A stretch of 64,000 nucleotides of DNA from positions 1 through 64,000 of the forward strand of contig CAKSEY010000006.1 in NCBI GenBank assembly GCA_934448295.1. The letters run 5' to 3'. Numbering within the stretch: position 1 is the first letter of the stretch; each line of letters starts with the position of its first letter. The notes beneath the pieces are model-generated. The model was not told where the DNA came from. It did no database searches and saw only the letters and a list, made by a program, of their open reading frames with translations. This stretch comes from an uncultured Oscillospiraceae bacterium. Lineage in GTDB: Bacteria > Bacillota > Clostridia > Oscillospirales > Ruminococcaceae. The position numbers and the translations under genes are program-made. Positions 17,732 to 27,196 of the stretch are shown here, piece by piece.

Positions 17732-18832
17732 ATGAAGGTTATACAGATCATGCCCACAGTTTCTATTGGTGACGCAGTCAGCAATGACGCCCGGGCGCTG
17801 GCTCCGGTTATCGCGGACATGGGTTACAAGACAGGAATATATGCAGAGAATATCGACCCACGCATTTCCGACCCGTTTATACACCCGCTTGCCAAGCTCC
17901 CCAAAACCGACCCGTCAGATATCATTATACTTAATCATAGCACGGGTACGGAGCTCTGCTATAAACTACCAAAAATGAGTGGCAGGAAGATGATGATATA
18001 TCACAACATCACGCCGCCCGTTTTTTTTGAGGAATACAGCAGACAGGCACAAAGCTTGACGGAATATGGTTATAAGGGTACAAAAGATCTTGCTGAAATA
18101 ATCGAGGCAGTGATCGCAGATTCCTCCTATAATGCTTCTGAGCTCAAAAAGATGGGTTACAGTTGCGATATATCCGTTCGTCCGGTGCTTATACCATTTT
18201 CTGACTATGAAAAGACTCCGGATCAGAAAGTTCTGGATCGCTATTCCGGTGATGGATATGTAAATATCCTGTTTGTGGGAAGGATCGCCCCTAACAAGAA
18301 ACAGGAGGACGTAATAGCTGCGTTTGCCTATTACAAGAAATATATCAATCCCAGATCCCGACTTATCCTCGCTGGCTCAGACAATGGAATGGAGAATTAT
18401 AGCAGAAAGCTGAAGAAGTATGTCGAGGAACTCCTGATCGATGATGTTATTTTTACGGGGCATATCAGCTTTGCTTCTATTCTTGCATGGTATCGCCTGG
18501 CTACAGTATTTCTGTGCATGAGTGAGCACGAGGGATTTTGTGTCCCGCTGGTGGAATCCATGTTTTTTAAAGTACCGATCATCGCTTATGACAGCAGTGC
18601 TATCGGCGATACTCTCGGCGGAGAGGGACTGCTTATTTCAGAAAAGGATCCGATACAAACTGCGATGCTGATAGACAGGGTCGTTTCTGACGGCGAGCTC
18701 CGAAAGGAAATAATCAACGGGCAGAATGAAAGACTGAAGCACTTTGAGTACTCAAGAGTAAGGGCAATGTTCGAGCAGCAGCTGGATCGTTTCATAAAAC
18801 AGAAAAAAACAGATGTTCCGGAGGGAAGCTGA
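17732..18832 (+). CDS. GT4 glycosyltransferase
   Basis: A 366-residue GT-B enzyme. The N-domain begins MKVIQIMPTVSIGDAV, and the C-domain contains FVGRIAPNKKQ (about residue 188) and SEHEGFCVPLVESM as the EX7E region. It starts one base after the preceding gene and shares its stop with the next start, so translation is coupled. Donor and acceptor are unknown. GDP-rhamnose or the CDP-linked sugar made by upstream genes are candidates. Confidence 0.87.
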   Translation: MKVIQIMPTVSIGDAVSNDARALAPVIADMGYKTGIYAENIDPRISDPFIHPLAKLPKTDPSDIIILNHSTGTELCYKLPKMSGRKMMIYHNITPPVFFEEYSRQAQSLTEYGYKGTKDLAEIIEAVIADSSYNASELKKMGYSCDISVRPVLIPFSDYEKTPDQKVLDRYSGDGYVNILFVGRIAPNKKQEDVIAAFAYYKKYINPRSRLILAGSDNGMENYSRKLKKYVEELLIDDVIFTGHISFASILAWYRLATVFLCMSEHEGFCVPLVESMFFKVPIIAYDSSAIGDTLGGEGLLISEKDPIQTAMLIDRVVSDGELRKEIINGQNERLKHFEYSRVRAMFEQQLDRFIKQKKTDVPEGS

Positions 18833-20064
18833 TGAAAAAAATAGGATTTGTGATCCCGTGGTATAGCGAAAATATCCCCGGCGGGGCCGAAATGGAGCTA
18901 AGGGGGCTTTCGACACATCTCCATGAAAGCGGAATTGAAGTAGAAATACTTACGACCTGTGTGAAAGAGTTCTCTGCAGATTGGAACATAAATTTCTATC
19001 CGGAGGGCACAGGCACCGTACACGGATTTACGATCCGGAGATTCAAAGTAAGAAAACGCGACACATCCTCATTTGACGCCGTTAATCTCAAGCTGATGAA
19101 CCACTCGGCACTGACTGATGACGAGGAAAGAATATTCACAGAACAGATGATAAACAGTGATGAGCTATATTCATATATCAGGGAACGCAGCGGCGACTAC
19201 TCTCTGTTCGTATTTATCCCGTATATGTTTGGCACGACGTACTATGGAATACAGGTCTGCCCTGAAAAATCAGTGCTCATTCCCTGCTTTCATGATGAAG
19301 CGTACCTTTATATAAAGAGATTTAAACCGGTGTTTGAAAATGCAGCGGGAATAGTATATAACGCCCGCCCGGAATACGAGCTTGCTAACCGGGTTTTTGA
19401 TTTGAGCCGGACAAGGCAGATCGTCATGGGAATAGGAATGGAAACGAATATTGCCGGCAGCGCAAACGCATTCCGGGAAAAGTTTGGTATCACATCGCCG
19501 TTTGTGCTTTATGCCGGGCGAAAGGATATGGGCAAGAACGTTCATACGTTGGTGACCTACTTCTCTGAATATATTAAAAGACAGCAAACGGACATGAGGC
19601 TTGTTCTCATAGGCGGTGGGAACATTGAGCTTCCTTTGGAGCTTGTCAGGAACAAACGCATCATTGATCTGGGCTTTGTGGATATACAAGACAAATATAA
19701 TGCAGCAGCAGCGGCACAGCTGCTTTGTCAGCCTTCAAAAAATGAAAGCTTCTCCCTTGTCATAATGGAAAGCTGGCTTTGCGGCAGACCTGTCCTAGTT
19801 CATAGCGATTGTGCTGTTACCAAGAATTTTGTCTGCGAATCACAGGGCGGTCTTTATTTCAGCAATTATTTTGAATTTGAAGGATGCCTGAATTATCTCA
19901 CAGCACATGATGACATTGCAGATTTGATGGGTCAGAATGGAAGAAACTATGTCTGCGATAATTTTTCATGGAATGTGATAATCAAAAAATATGTTCAATT
20001 TTTTAATGAGGTGATCGGTAATGCGAAAGAAAATAGCGCTGGTCAATCAGAGATACGGCCTTGA
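18832..20064 (+). CDS. GT4 glycosyltransferase, tandem paralogue A
   Basis: A 410-residue GT-B enzyme starting KKIGFVIPWYSENIPGGAE, a typical N-terminus for GT4 proteins. It contains YAGRKDMGKN and PSKNESFSLVIMESW. It shares unusual segments with the next gene product: a FSEYIKRQ-like stretch after the phosphate-binding loop and GGLYFSNYFEFEGC near the C-terminus. The two are clear paralogues from duplication. The last 44 bases overlap the next gene in another frame. Confidence 0.87.
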   Translation: MKKIGFVIPWYSENIPGGAEMELRGLSTHLHESGIEVEILTTCVKEFSADWNINFYPEGTGTVHGFTIRRFKVRKRDTSSFDAVNLKLMNHSALTDDEERIFTEQMINSDELYSYIRERSGDYSLFVFIPYMFGTTYYGIQVCPEKSVLIPCFHDEAYLYIKRFKPVFENAAGIVYNARPEYELANRVFDLSRTRQIVMGIGMETNIAGSANAFREKFGITSPFVLYAGRKDMGKNVHTLVTYFSEYIKRQQTDMRLVLIGGGNIELPLELVRNKRIIDLGFVDIQDKYNAAAAAQLLCQPSKNESFSLVIMESWLCGRPVLVHSDCAVTKNFVCESQGGLYFSNYFEFEGCLNYLTAHDDIADLMGQNGRNYVCDNFSWNVIIKKYVQFFNEVIGNAKENSAGQSEIRP

Positions 20065-21199
20065 AGTAAATGGTGGATCTGAACTATATACCAGACAGAT
20101 AGCCGAGCGGCTTATTGATTTTTTTGACGTAGATATAATAACCACAAAGGCGTTGGATTACACCACATGGCAAAACTACTACACGGCTGATGAAGAAACC
20201 CTGAACGGGGTACATGTTCTCCGTTTCCCGACAGAAAGCTGCCGTGCTCGGGATTTTGACCAGTTTAATGCAGAGTATCTGCGGAGCGTTTCTCTTGGAA
20301 ATACAGACGTCGGAAAGGAAAAGGTCTGGTTTGAAAAGCAGGGACCCTGCTGCCCGAAAGCAATAGAGTACATTGCCATGCACAAGAATGACTATGACGT
20401 GTTCATATTTGTGACATACCTTTATTACCTTACAGTATTTGGGCTTCCTGAAGTCGCAGAGAAATCCATATTCATTCCCACAGCCCACGATGAACCGTTT
20501 ATTCATTTTGAAACGTACCGAAAGCTGTTCAACATCCCCAAGGGCTTTATTTTCCTTACAAACAAGGAAAAACAGCTTGTAAACGGTTTGTTCAATAATT
20601 CTGGCATAATGACTGATGTGCTCGGTGCAGGCGTTGATGTTCCCGAAAATATCAACGAAATGGAATTCAGAAAGAAATTCGGCGTGTATGATGACTATAT
20701 GATATACGTTGGAAGAATAGATGAGGGAAAGAACTGCCCTCAGTTGTTCACATACTTTACCGAATATAAAAAACGCCACAGCAATAACTTAAAGCTGATA
20801 CTGATGGGAAAGGCAGCGTGCAGTATCCCTGAAACAGACGATATCATCTCCCTTGGATTCGTCAGTGACGAGGACAAGTTCAACGGAATAAAGGGCGCCA
20901 GGTTCCTTGTGCTTCCCTCAAAGTATGAAAGTCTGTCAATATCAGTGCTGGAGGCAATGGCACTGGGGGTTCCTGTACTGGTTAACGGGAGCTGTCCAGT
21001 TTTGAAGGATCACTGCTTAAGAAGCAGCGGCGGACTTTACTACACCGATTATTTCGAATTCGAGGGCTGTACGGACTACTTGCTGGGACATTCGCAGCAG
21101 TATTCCGAAATGCAGGAAAACTGTATAGCGTATGTAGAAAGTAATTATCGGTGGAACACTATCATCGAACGTATCTGTTCTTTGATAAACAGAATATGA
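20021..21199 (+). CDS. GT4 glycosyltransferase, tandem paralogue B
   Basis: A 392-residue paralogue of the preceding enzyme. Matching segments are VNGGSELYTRQ, YVGRIDEGKN, PSKYESLSISVLEAM and GGLYYTDYFEFEGC. The start ATG at 20021 lies inside the end of the upstream gene behind a GAGGTGATC ribosome-binding site. Two diverged copies suggest two successive additions of similar sugars to the repeat or to the adaptor region. Exact specificity cannot be read from the sequence. Confidence 0.87.
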   Translation: MRKKIALVNQRYGLEVNGGSELYTRQIAERLIDFFDVDIITTKALDYTTWQNYYTADEETLNGVHVLRFPTESCRARDFDQFNAEYLRSVSLGNTDVGKEKVWFEKQGPCCPKAIEYIAMHKNDYDVFIFVTYLYYLTVFGLPEVAEKSIFIPTAHDEPFIHFETYRKLFNIPKGFIFLTNKEKQLVNGLFNNSGIMTDVLGAGVDVPENINEMEFRKKFGVYDDYMIYVGRIDEGKNCPQLFTYFTEYKKRHSNNLKLILMGKAACSIPETDDIISLGFVSDEDKFNGIKGARFLVLPSKYESLSISVLEAMALGVPVLVNGSCPVLKDHCLRSSGGLYYTDYFEFEGCTDYLLGHSQQYSEMQENCIAYVESNYRWNTIIERICSLINRI

Positions 21200-21217
21200 C
21201 TATATCGGGAGAGAAAA

Positions 21218-23389
21218 ATGACAGCCAAGAAAAGACTCAATTATGATATTATACTGGGAGCAGCTCTTGCAGTTTGTGTGAGCGTTATCGCCTGCATTTT
21301 TTTGGGATTTGCAAAGTACGGGGTCGCGACTCCGTTTTCCTACGGCGGTGGCGATGATTTTACCGGTCTTGTATCTACAAAGCTTATAGGAGAGACAGGC
21401 TGGTTCTGGTATAACGATAAGATTGGTGCACCGTTCGGCTCGTCATCCTTTGATTTCAGCGCCAATATGTTGATGAACTTTGACATGGCTGTTATCTGGG
21501 TGCTTTCTCTGTTTATAAAGGACGCAGTGATCGTAAATAATATCAGGTATATACTGGTTTTCCCAATGTGCGCGGTTTCTGCATTTTATGCTATGAGAAA
21601 GCTGAAAACAAACCGAGTGCTGGCTTCCTTTGGCGCCGTTATTTACTCGCTTACCCCTTATATTTTTTACAGGAATGTTAATCATTTCTCCCTTGCCGCC
21701 TGCTACTTTGTCCCTATTTCTGTGCTGCTGTGTGTGTGGTGCTGTGAAAAGGACGATGCCTACTTCGTTTTCGGAAAGGAGTTCTTTAAGAACCGTAAAA
21801 ACCTTCTGTCAGTATTGTTCTGCCTGCTGATTGCAAATAACGGTATAGGCTACTATGCTTTTTTTACCTGCTTTTTCCTGTGCGTTTCTGCCATATGCAA
21901 TTTGTTCACTGAAAAAAAGCTCAGGTCTGTATTGGCACCCTTGGCAAATATCTGCCTTATAGTTGTTTTCTCTGCGCTGGCACTTGCTCCTTCGCTCATA
22001 TACTCACTGAAAAATGGAGCAAATGCGTCCGCTGTTCTCAGAAACACTGCAGACGGAGAAATATACTCTCTCAAAATAGCGCAGCTTTTCATGCCCCTAA
22101 GCGGTCATGGAATAGAAAAGCTTCAGTCTGTGATCGATCGGTATAATTCCTCAATGCCCCTTGTAAACGAAAATCAGGGTGCATATCTTGGCATAGCTGG
22201 AATAGCTGGATTCATTATTTGTCTTGCGCTATTGCTGAAAAAGGACTCCAAAGAAGGCGAAAGGAGCCTTTTTGTTTTGACCAGAATGAATATTTGCGCA
22301 GTTTTATTTGCGACAGTCGGCGGATTTTGCAGCCTTATGTCGCTGTTTTTCCATATGCTCCGCGGATTTAACAGAATCTCCATATTTATCATGTTTATCA
22401 GTATTGTGGTGCTTTGCCTTGGGCTGCAGGAATTTTACCGCAGCATTATTTCGAAGCGTTCACGAAAGGTGAAAATAATTGCCCTGAGCGCTGTGCTTGT
22501 TTTCGGAGCTGTATCCGTTGCGGAGCTCATTCCCGAATATGGTTCCCACGATAACGATTTTGAATACTATAATTCACAGTACCAGTCGGATAAGAATTTC
22601 GTGCAGCATATTGAAGAAGTCATGGGTGAAAACGCAATGATATTCCAGCTTCCCTATCACGCGACCCCCGAGGCGGGTTCGCAGAACAATATGAACGATT
22701 ATCACCTGTATGCAGGCTATATCAGTTCAAAAAGCCTTTACTGGAGCTACGGCGGCACAAAGGGCCGGGAGGGTGACGCATGGAACCGCAATGTTGCTTC
22801 TCTGCCGGCGGATATCATGATTCATACAATATGCGAAGCCGGCTTTACCGGACTGTATATCGACAACAGAGCCTACACTCCGGAGCAGCTTTCATCGCTC
22901 CATGAACAGCTCGGCAATATCCTTGATGTTGACTTCACCACCAGCGAAAACGGGAATCTAAGCTTCGCTGATATGCGTGACTACATCAGCCGAAATGAGA
23001 TCATAAAGAACCCCGAGGTCCTGAAAGCTTTTGAAAACACTGAAGTATTCGGACACGATCAGTTATATTACCTTGGTGAAAGTACGGCTGATATTAACAT
23101 GACCACGATAGCTCCGGGAACGATACAATATGGACCGTACACCACGCTTGATGCAGCAAGCTATACTGTAAAGATATACGGTGACAACCTTACAGCAGCA
23201 GACTTTGATGTAACCTATAACGGCGGTACTGAAAAAGTAGATATCACAGTTGTATCTGAAGAAGCCAGCGAAGTGGTATATACATTTGACACCCACGGCA
23301 TAGGCAATATCAGTGCTGTGGAATTCAGAACGCTCAACAACAGCGAAGAATTCATCGGGATAAGCTATATTGAGGTGTTCTCTTCATAA
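21218..23389 (+). CDS. Multi-pass membrane protein, probable GT-C-type transferase, with C-terminal beta module
   Basis: A 723-residue protein. Residues 1-425 hold about ten or more hydrophobic helices, with a GGGDDFTG loop after the first helix where GT-C enzymes carry catalytic acidic residues. Residues 430-620 form a large outer soluble domain. Residues about 625-723 form a beta-rich module starting with a GTIQYGPY motif, also found at the end of the protein at 24048-27080. It probably uses a lipid-linked sugar outside the cell. No specific family is claimed. Confidence 0.72.
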   Translation: MTAKKRLNYDIILGAALAVCVSVIACIFLGFAKYGVATPFSYGGGDDFTGLVSTKLIGETGWFWYNDKIGAPFGSSSFDFSANMLMNFDMAVIWVLSLFIKDAVIVNNIRYILVFPMCAVSAFYAMRKLKTNRVLASFGAVIYSLTPYIFYRNVNHFSLAACYFVPISVLLCVWCCEKDDAYFVFGKEFFKNRKNLLSVLFCLLIANNGIGYYAFFTCFFLCVSAICNLFTEKKLRSVLAPLANICLIVVFSALALAPSLIYSLKNGANASAVLRNTADGEIYSLKIAQLFMPLSGHGIEKLQSVIDRYNSSMPLVNENQGAYLGIAGIAGFIICLALLLKKDSKEGERSLFVLTRMNICAVLFATVGGFCSLMSLFFHMLRGFNRISIFIMFISIVVLCLGLQEFYRSIISKRSRKVKIIALSAVLVFGAVSVAELIPEYGSHDNDFEYYNSQYQSDKNFVQHIEEVMGENAMIFQLPYHATPEAGSQNNMNDYHLYAGYISSKSLYWSYGGTKGREGDAWNRNVASLPADIMIHTICEAGFTGLYIDNRAYTPEQLSSLHEQLGNILDVDFTTSENGNLSFADMRDYISRNEIIKNPEVLKAFENTEVFGHDQLYYLGESTADINMTTIAPGTIQYGPYTTLDAASYTVKIYGDNLTAADFDVTYNGGTEKVDITVVSEEASEVVYTFDTHGIGNISAVEFRTLNNSEEFIGISYIEVFSS

Positions 23390-23456
23390 ATGTGTGCAAA
23401 TAGAGTGGTCTTGTTTCGATTATTTTGTAAGAATAAACAGTATTTGTTTCAGCATA

Positions 23457-23485
23457 TTGCAATATGTCGAAAAAAAAGCTATAAT
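23457..23485 (+). promoter_or_regulatory. Sigma-A promoter before the gtrA-like gene
   Basis: TTGCAA (23457-23462), 17 bases and TATAAT (23480-23485). It lies in the first real intergenic gap of the locus (23390-23569), so the GtrA / GT-C / acyltransferase genes form a second transcription unit. Confidence 0.7.
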
Positions 23486-23569
23486 TATCTTCGGATGAGT
23501 AAAATCACAGATGGTAATTTTATGGCAATTTTGTAAAGATCATATTTTCCACATAAAGGATGGTAACGA

Positions 23570-24043
23570 ATGAAGTCACTGATACAATTTATTAAATTTG
23601 GTATCGTTGGGTTGACCAATACACTGATCTCACAAGTGATCTATATGTTTGTAGTATGGCTCGGCGGGCACTATCTTGTCGCTAGTATTATTGCATTTGT
23701 CATCAGCGTGCTTAATGCGTTTTTCTGGCAGAATAAAGTCGTTTTCAAGGAAGATGAGGAAAAGGAACACAGAGTATGGTGGAAGGTGCTGCTTAAGACC
23801 TATGCGGCTTACGCATTTACCGGTCTGCTGCTCAATAATCTTCTGCTGGTAATGTGGATAGACCTTATAAAGATAGAACAATTCACACCGCCGCTTACCG
23901 AACTTATTAACGGATGGGGAATAGGCATAGAAAATCATGACCTTGCCGTTGACCTTGCGCCGATCCTTAACATTTTTGTAAATGTGCCGATAAACTTTGT
24001 GATCAATAAATTCTGGGCTTACAGACAGAAAGGAAAAAAATGA
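23570..24043 (+). CDS. GtrA-family membrane protein
   Basis: A 157-residue protein with four membrane segments and the family start QFIKFGIVGLTNTLI, plus NFVINKFWAYR at the end. GtrA proteins are thought to help move undecaprenyl-phosphate-linked sugars across the membrane after a GtrB enzyme makes them. The GT2 protein at 8716 is the probable GtrB partner and a neighbouring GT-C-like protein the probable transferase. An AAAGGATGGTAACG ribosome-binding region precedes it. Confidence 0.9.
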   Translation: MKSLIQFIKFGIVGLTNTLISQVIYMFVVWLGGHYLVASIIAFVISVLNAFFWQNKVVFKEDEEKEHRVWWKVLLKTYAAYAFTGLLLNNLLLVMWIDLIKIEQFTPPLTELINGWGIGIENHDLAVDLAPILNIFVNVPINFVINKFWAYRQKGKK

Positions 24044-24047
24044 ACTC

Positions 24048-27000
24048 ATGAACAGGCTTACACAGACACTTACACATTGGTATAAAGCCATTTTAAGGCG
24101 TTTTAGGGAACAGCCGGTGCCTTGTATATTCTGCACCTGTATGCTGGTTTCAATAGCAGTGGCGCTGTTTTTAGGCTATGTAACCCGTGGAAGAAGTATC
24201 GAAAATCTTTTATTCTTTAACCGCGGCGATACTTTCATGGATTTTTTCAACAGTATTCAATACGGGCGTGAGCCTTATGATAAGGGTGTAATTTATCCAC
24301 CGCTTATGAATGCTATTTATGGTTTTCTGGGACATTTCATCCCTAAAAGTATCCTGAAAGATAAGGGAACGGTATATACAAGGGAATATCAGCTGGGAAA
24401 GCTCCTTCTCTATGCATATATTTTGATTTCGCTGGTGTTCTTTGTGTTGGTGATCTGTAAGTATTACAGCAAGAACAAGGTAGAGGCATTTACATTTGCA
24501 TTTATCGTTATGTTCTCAACCCCTTTCTTATTTTCAATAGAAAGAGGAAACTCTATACTACTGTGCATTGATTTTCTGTTGGTATTCTATTTCGGTTATC
24601 GTTCAGAGGACAGGCTGACAAGGAATATAGCGCTGATATGTCTTGCAATAGCCACCTCCATGAAGATATATGTCGTTTGCTTTGGACTGCTTCTGCTTCG
24701 GGAAAAGAAATATAAGGACGCCATTTTATGCTGCATATATGGCGTGCTGATATTCTTTGTGCCGTTTTTGCTGTTTTCAGAAGGCAATAGAAGCATTTTT
24801 GCACTGATTCATAATATTCTGAATGCTTCAGACGAATTTTCTGTGGATCACTACGGATATAAGCTGAGTATTGCCAGCATAACCGATATCTTTACCCGTA
24901 TAACGGATCTGGATTTCACAGTTCTTAATCTGCCGCTGATGGCACTCATGTTGATTCCTGTAATATTCGGTTTCTTCACCAAGGGCTTTGAGAGATGGAA
25001 GGTGTCATGCCTGCTGTGTATGTGCATGATAATGCTCCCCTCGTTCAGCTATACATATACTCTGGTGTTCCTTATCGTACCATTGCTGGATTTCATCATT
25101 TGCTCGCGTGAAAAAGAGAAACTTACCTGCTGGGATATGCTGTATCTTACTTGTTTCGTACTCTTGTTCATTCCATTCTCGCTTCAGGATAATGGTACGC
25201 TGTCTATATTCACTACCGTGCATAGTGAGCTCACCTGGACTACTATCCTGGAAAATGTCTCCTTATATGCTCTTTGGCTGATTATATGTATAGAAAGTGT
25301 GGTTAGAATCATGAAAAACACCAGTATAGTTAAGAGTATCCTTACTATTGTGCCGTTTGTATGCGTGTTTTCACTGATATGTGTTCAGCTTGTAAACCTT
25401 AAAGAATATGCCTGGCCCTTTGAATCTTCTGTTGCAATGTCCAGAAGAGAAAACGATGAGCTATATACGCAGGTATCAAAGGAGCTTTACTCTGTCTTGG
25501 AAGAAAAAATAAATGTCGAGGATAATGTCTTTTGTTTCCCGACAGTTCCGGAGTGTTATGAGGAACCTGAGGAAGACGATACCTCTGACGCGGACGATTC
25601 CGTCGATGTTGATGCGATAAAGGCTGTTCTCGTCAACTGGAGCTCCCCCAAGGATTACGAGTCGCTTCTCAATGATCCTGAACAGATAAAGGAGATCAAG
25701 CCCCAATGCCTTCTGGTATCGAGCAATTCCACATATGAAAATGAGGAATACAGTGCTCTGCTTAAGGAAATAACCGAGATGGGCTATATGTACGGTTATA
25801 AAAATATAGGAACCTTCTCGGACGACAACAGCACAAGTTTCCAGATCTGGGAGCTTGATTCTGACAGTAAGTCTGATATATTTATTGAGGATCGTGGCGG
25901 TCAGGATGCGCCTTATATCCTTAAATCTGCTGCTGATCTTCAGGAATTTGAAAGAAAGGTGAATGATGGCTGGAATTTCCTTGGAAGATATATGCGTCTG
26001 GATAACGACATCGACCTAAAGAATATCGAGTGGACGCCTATCGGGAATTTCGAGAAAGGATACTCTTTCAGTGGTCAGTTTAACGGCAATGGCTGTGCAA
26101 TTAAAAATATAAGCATTTCTAAGTCGCAGAGACTGAATAATGCAGCCCTATTTGGATTTATGAACGGTGCGCTATATAATCTCGACCTTATTGGCGGAGA
26201 AATAAATGGCAAGAACAGCGCTGCTTTTGCTGCCAACTGCTCTACGGGTGACAGTGTTATAATTAACTGCTCATCTGATACTACGATCAGCGGAGAGAAC
26301 TGTGGCACGCTGGCATATGTATTCCACGGAAGAATTGAGAATTGTGTTTTTTCTGGAGAAGTCAATGGTGAAAATCAGAATGTCATAATTTCAGAATCCT
26401 CCACCGCCAAGCTTGACTGCAACTACTTCGTTGACAGAGATTTCACCACAGACATAGAGGATATGAGCGAACATGATCTTCGCATTTACGAAGATAAGTA
26501 TATCGAAGCGCAATTTGATCTTGGGCCTTTCTCGCAGGACGAGTATCTTTCTAAACGATACAGTAATTTCTATATCGCTCCAGAGATGATAATGTCCGAT
26601 GAATTCGTAAATGCTTTCAATGAGAAACTCCTGACCAGCAATTATTCTTATATGCTCCTTAATACATATGAGGCTGATCAGTCGCGTGATACGCTCAAGC
26701 ACACGGGTAGCTGGGATTACATTATACCCATTGATAAAATATATGTTACTGGAGGAGCATCTTCTGACGAAGTTGACTCAAGCAGTATGTATAGTAAGCT
26801 TGTTCCTGCAGGTGGAATTCAGTATGGCCCATATTACAGCATCGAAAAAGGCGAGTATGTGGTAATCTATGAAGGTGAGGGAATGGGTTCCGTAAAATTT
26901 GATGTTTATTCCAACACTAATGATAAGTATTACTCTGTAAGGAAGGTTCAGCAGAACGATAGCCGCATAGAGTATATATGCAATTTCGATGAAGATGTTA

Positions 27001-27080
27001 AAGACGTTGAGTTCAGACTGATAAATGAATCCGACGGAACCGTCATTATTGATAAGATCACTCTGGAGCGCGCGGAATAA
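24048..27080 (+). CDS. Large GT87-like membrane protein with beta-helix and C-terminal module
   Basis: A 1010-residue protein starting four bases after gtrA. The first about 470 residues contain roughly ten membrane helices, and a periplasm-side loop with DTFMDF and YPPL resembles the GT87 / DUF2029 mannosyltransferase group. A soluble part follows. Residues about 610-790 are a GLUG-like beta-helix (WTPIGNF, FSGQFNGNGC, ISGENCGTLA). Residues about 915-1010 form the GIQYGPY module shared with the protein at 21218. Probably transfers a lipid-linked sugar to the exported polymer. Confidence 0.75.
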   Translation: MNRLTQTLTHWYKAILRRFREQPVPCIFCTCMLVSIAVALFLGYVTRGRSIENLLFFNRGDTFMDFFNSIQYGREPYDKGVIYPPLMNAIYGFLGHFIPKSILKDKGTVYTREYQLGKLLLYAYILISLVFFVLVICKYYSKNKVEAFTFAFIVMFSTPFLFSIERGNSILLCIDFLLVFYFGYRSEDRLTRNIALICLAIATSMKIYVVCFGLLLLREKKYKDAILCCIYGVLIFFVPFLLFSEGNRSIFALIHNILNASDEFSVDHYGYKLSIASITDIFTRITDLDFTVLNLPLMALMLIPVIFGFFTKGFERWKVSCLLCMCMIMLPSFSYTYTLVFLIVPLLDFIICSREKEKLTCWDMLYLTCFVLLFIPFSLQDNGTLSIFTTVHSELTWTTILENVSLYALWLIICIESVVRIMKNTSIVKSILTIVPFVCVFSLICVQLVNLKEYAWPFESSVAMSRRENDELYTQVSKELYSVLEEKINVEDNVFCFPTVPECYEEPEEDDTSDADDSVDVDAIKAVLVNWSSPKDYESLLNDPEQIKEIKPQCLLVSSNSTYENEEYSALLKEITEMGYMYGYKNIGTFSDDNSTSFQIWELDSDSKSDIFIEDRGGQDAPYILKSAADLQEFERKVNDGWNFLGRYMRLDNDIDLKNIEWTPIGNFEKGYSFSGQFNGNGCAIKNISISKSQRLNNAALFGFMNGALYNLDLIGGEINGKNSAAFAANCSTGDSVIINCSSDTTISGENCGTLAYVFHGRIENCVFSGEVNGENQNVIISESSTAKLDCNYFVDRDFTTDIEDMSEHDLRIYEDKYIEAQFDLGPFSQDEYLSKRYSNFYIAPEMIMSDEFVNAFNEKLLTSNYSYMLLNTYEADQSRDTLKHTGSWDYIIPIDKIYVTGGASSDEVDSSSMYSKLVPAGGIQYGPYYSIEKGEYVVIYEGEGMGSVKFDVYSNTNDKYYSVRKVQQNDSRIEYICNFDEDVKDVEFRLINESDGTVIIDKITLERAE

Positions 27081-27130
27081 CTCTGACATCTTTATGGGCT
27101 GTTCAGAATAAAATTTAGTACCACAGGACT

Positions 27131-27155
27131 CTCTGCCTGGATATTTCAGGCAGAG
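27131..27155. other. Hairpin in the gap before the acyltransferase gene
   Basis: CTCTGCCTG and CAGGCAGAG form a perfect 9-bp stem with a 7-base loop. No T-run follows, so it is not a strong terminator. Its core CTCTGC/GCAGAG is shared with the terminator after the acyltransferase gene. Confidence 0.5.
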
Positions 27156-27196
27156 GGCATATGTGCTTTTAGCATCTAAGGCAAGCGGGAGGAAAA

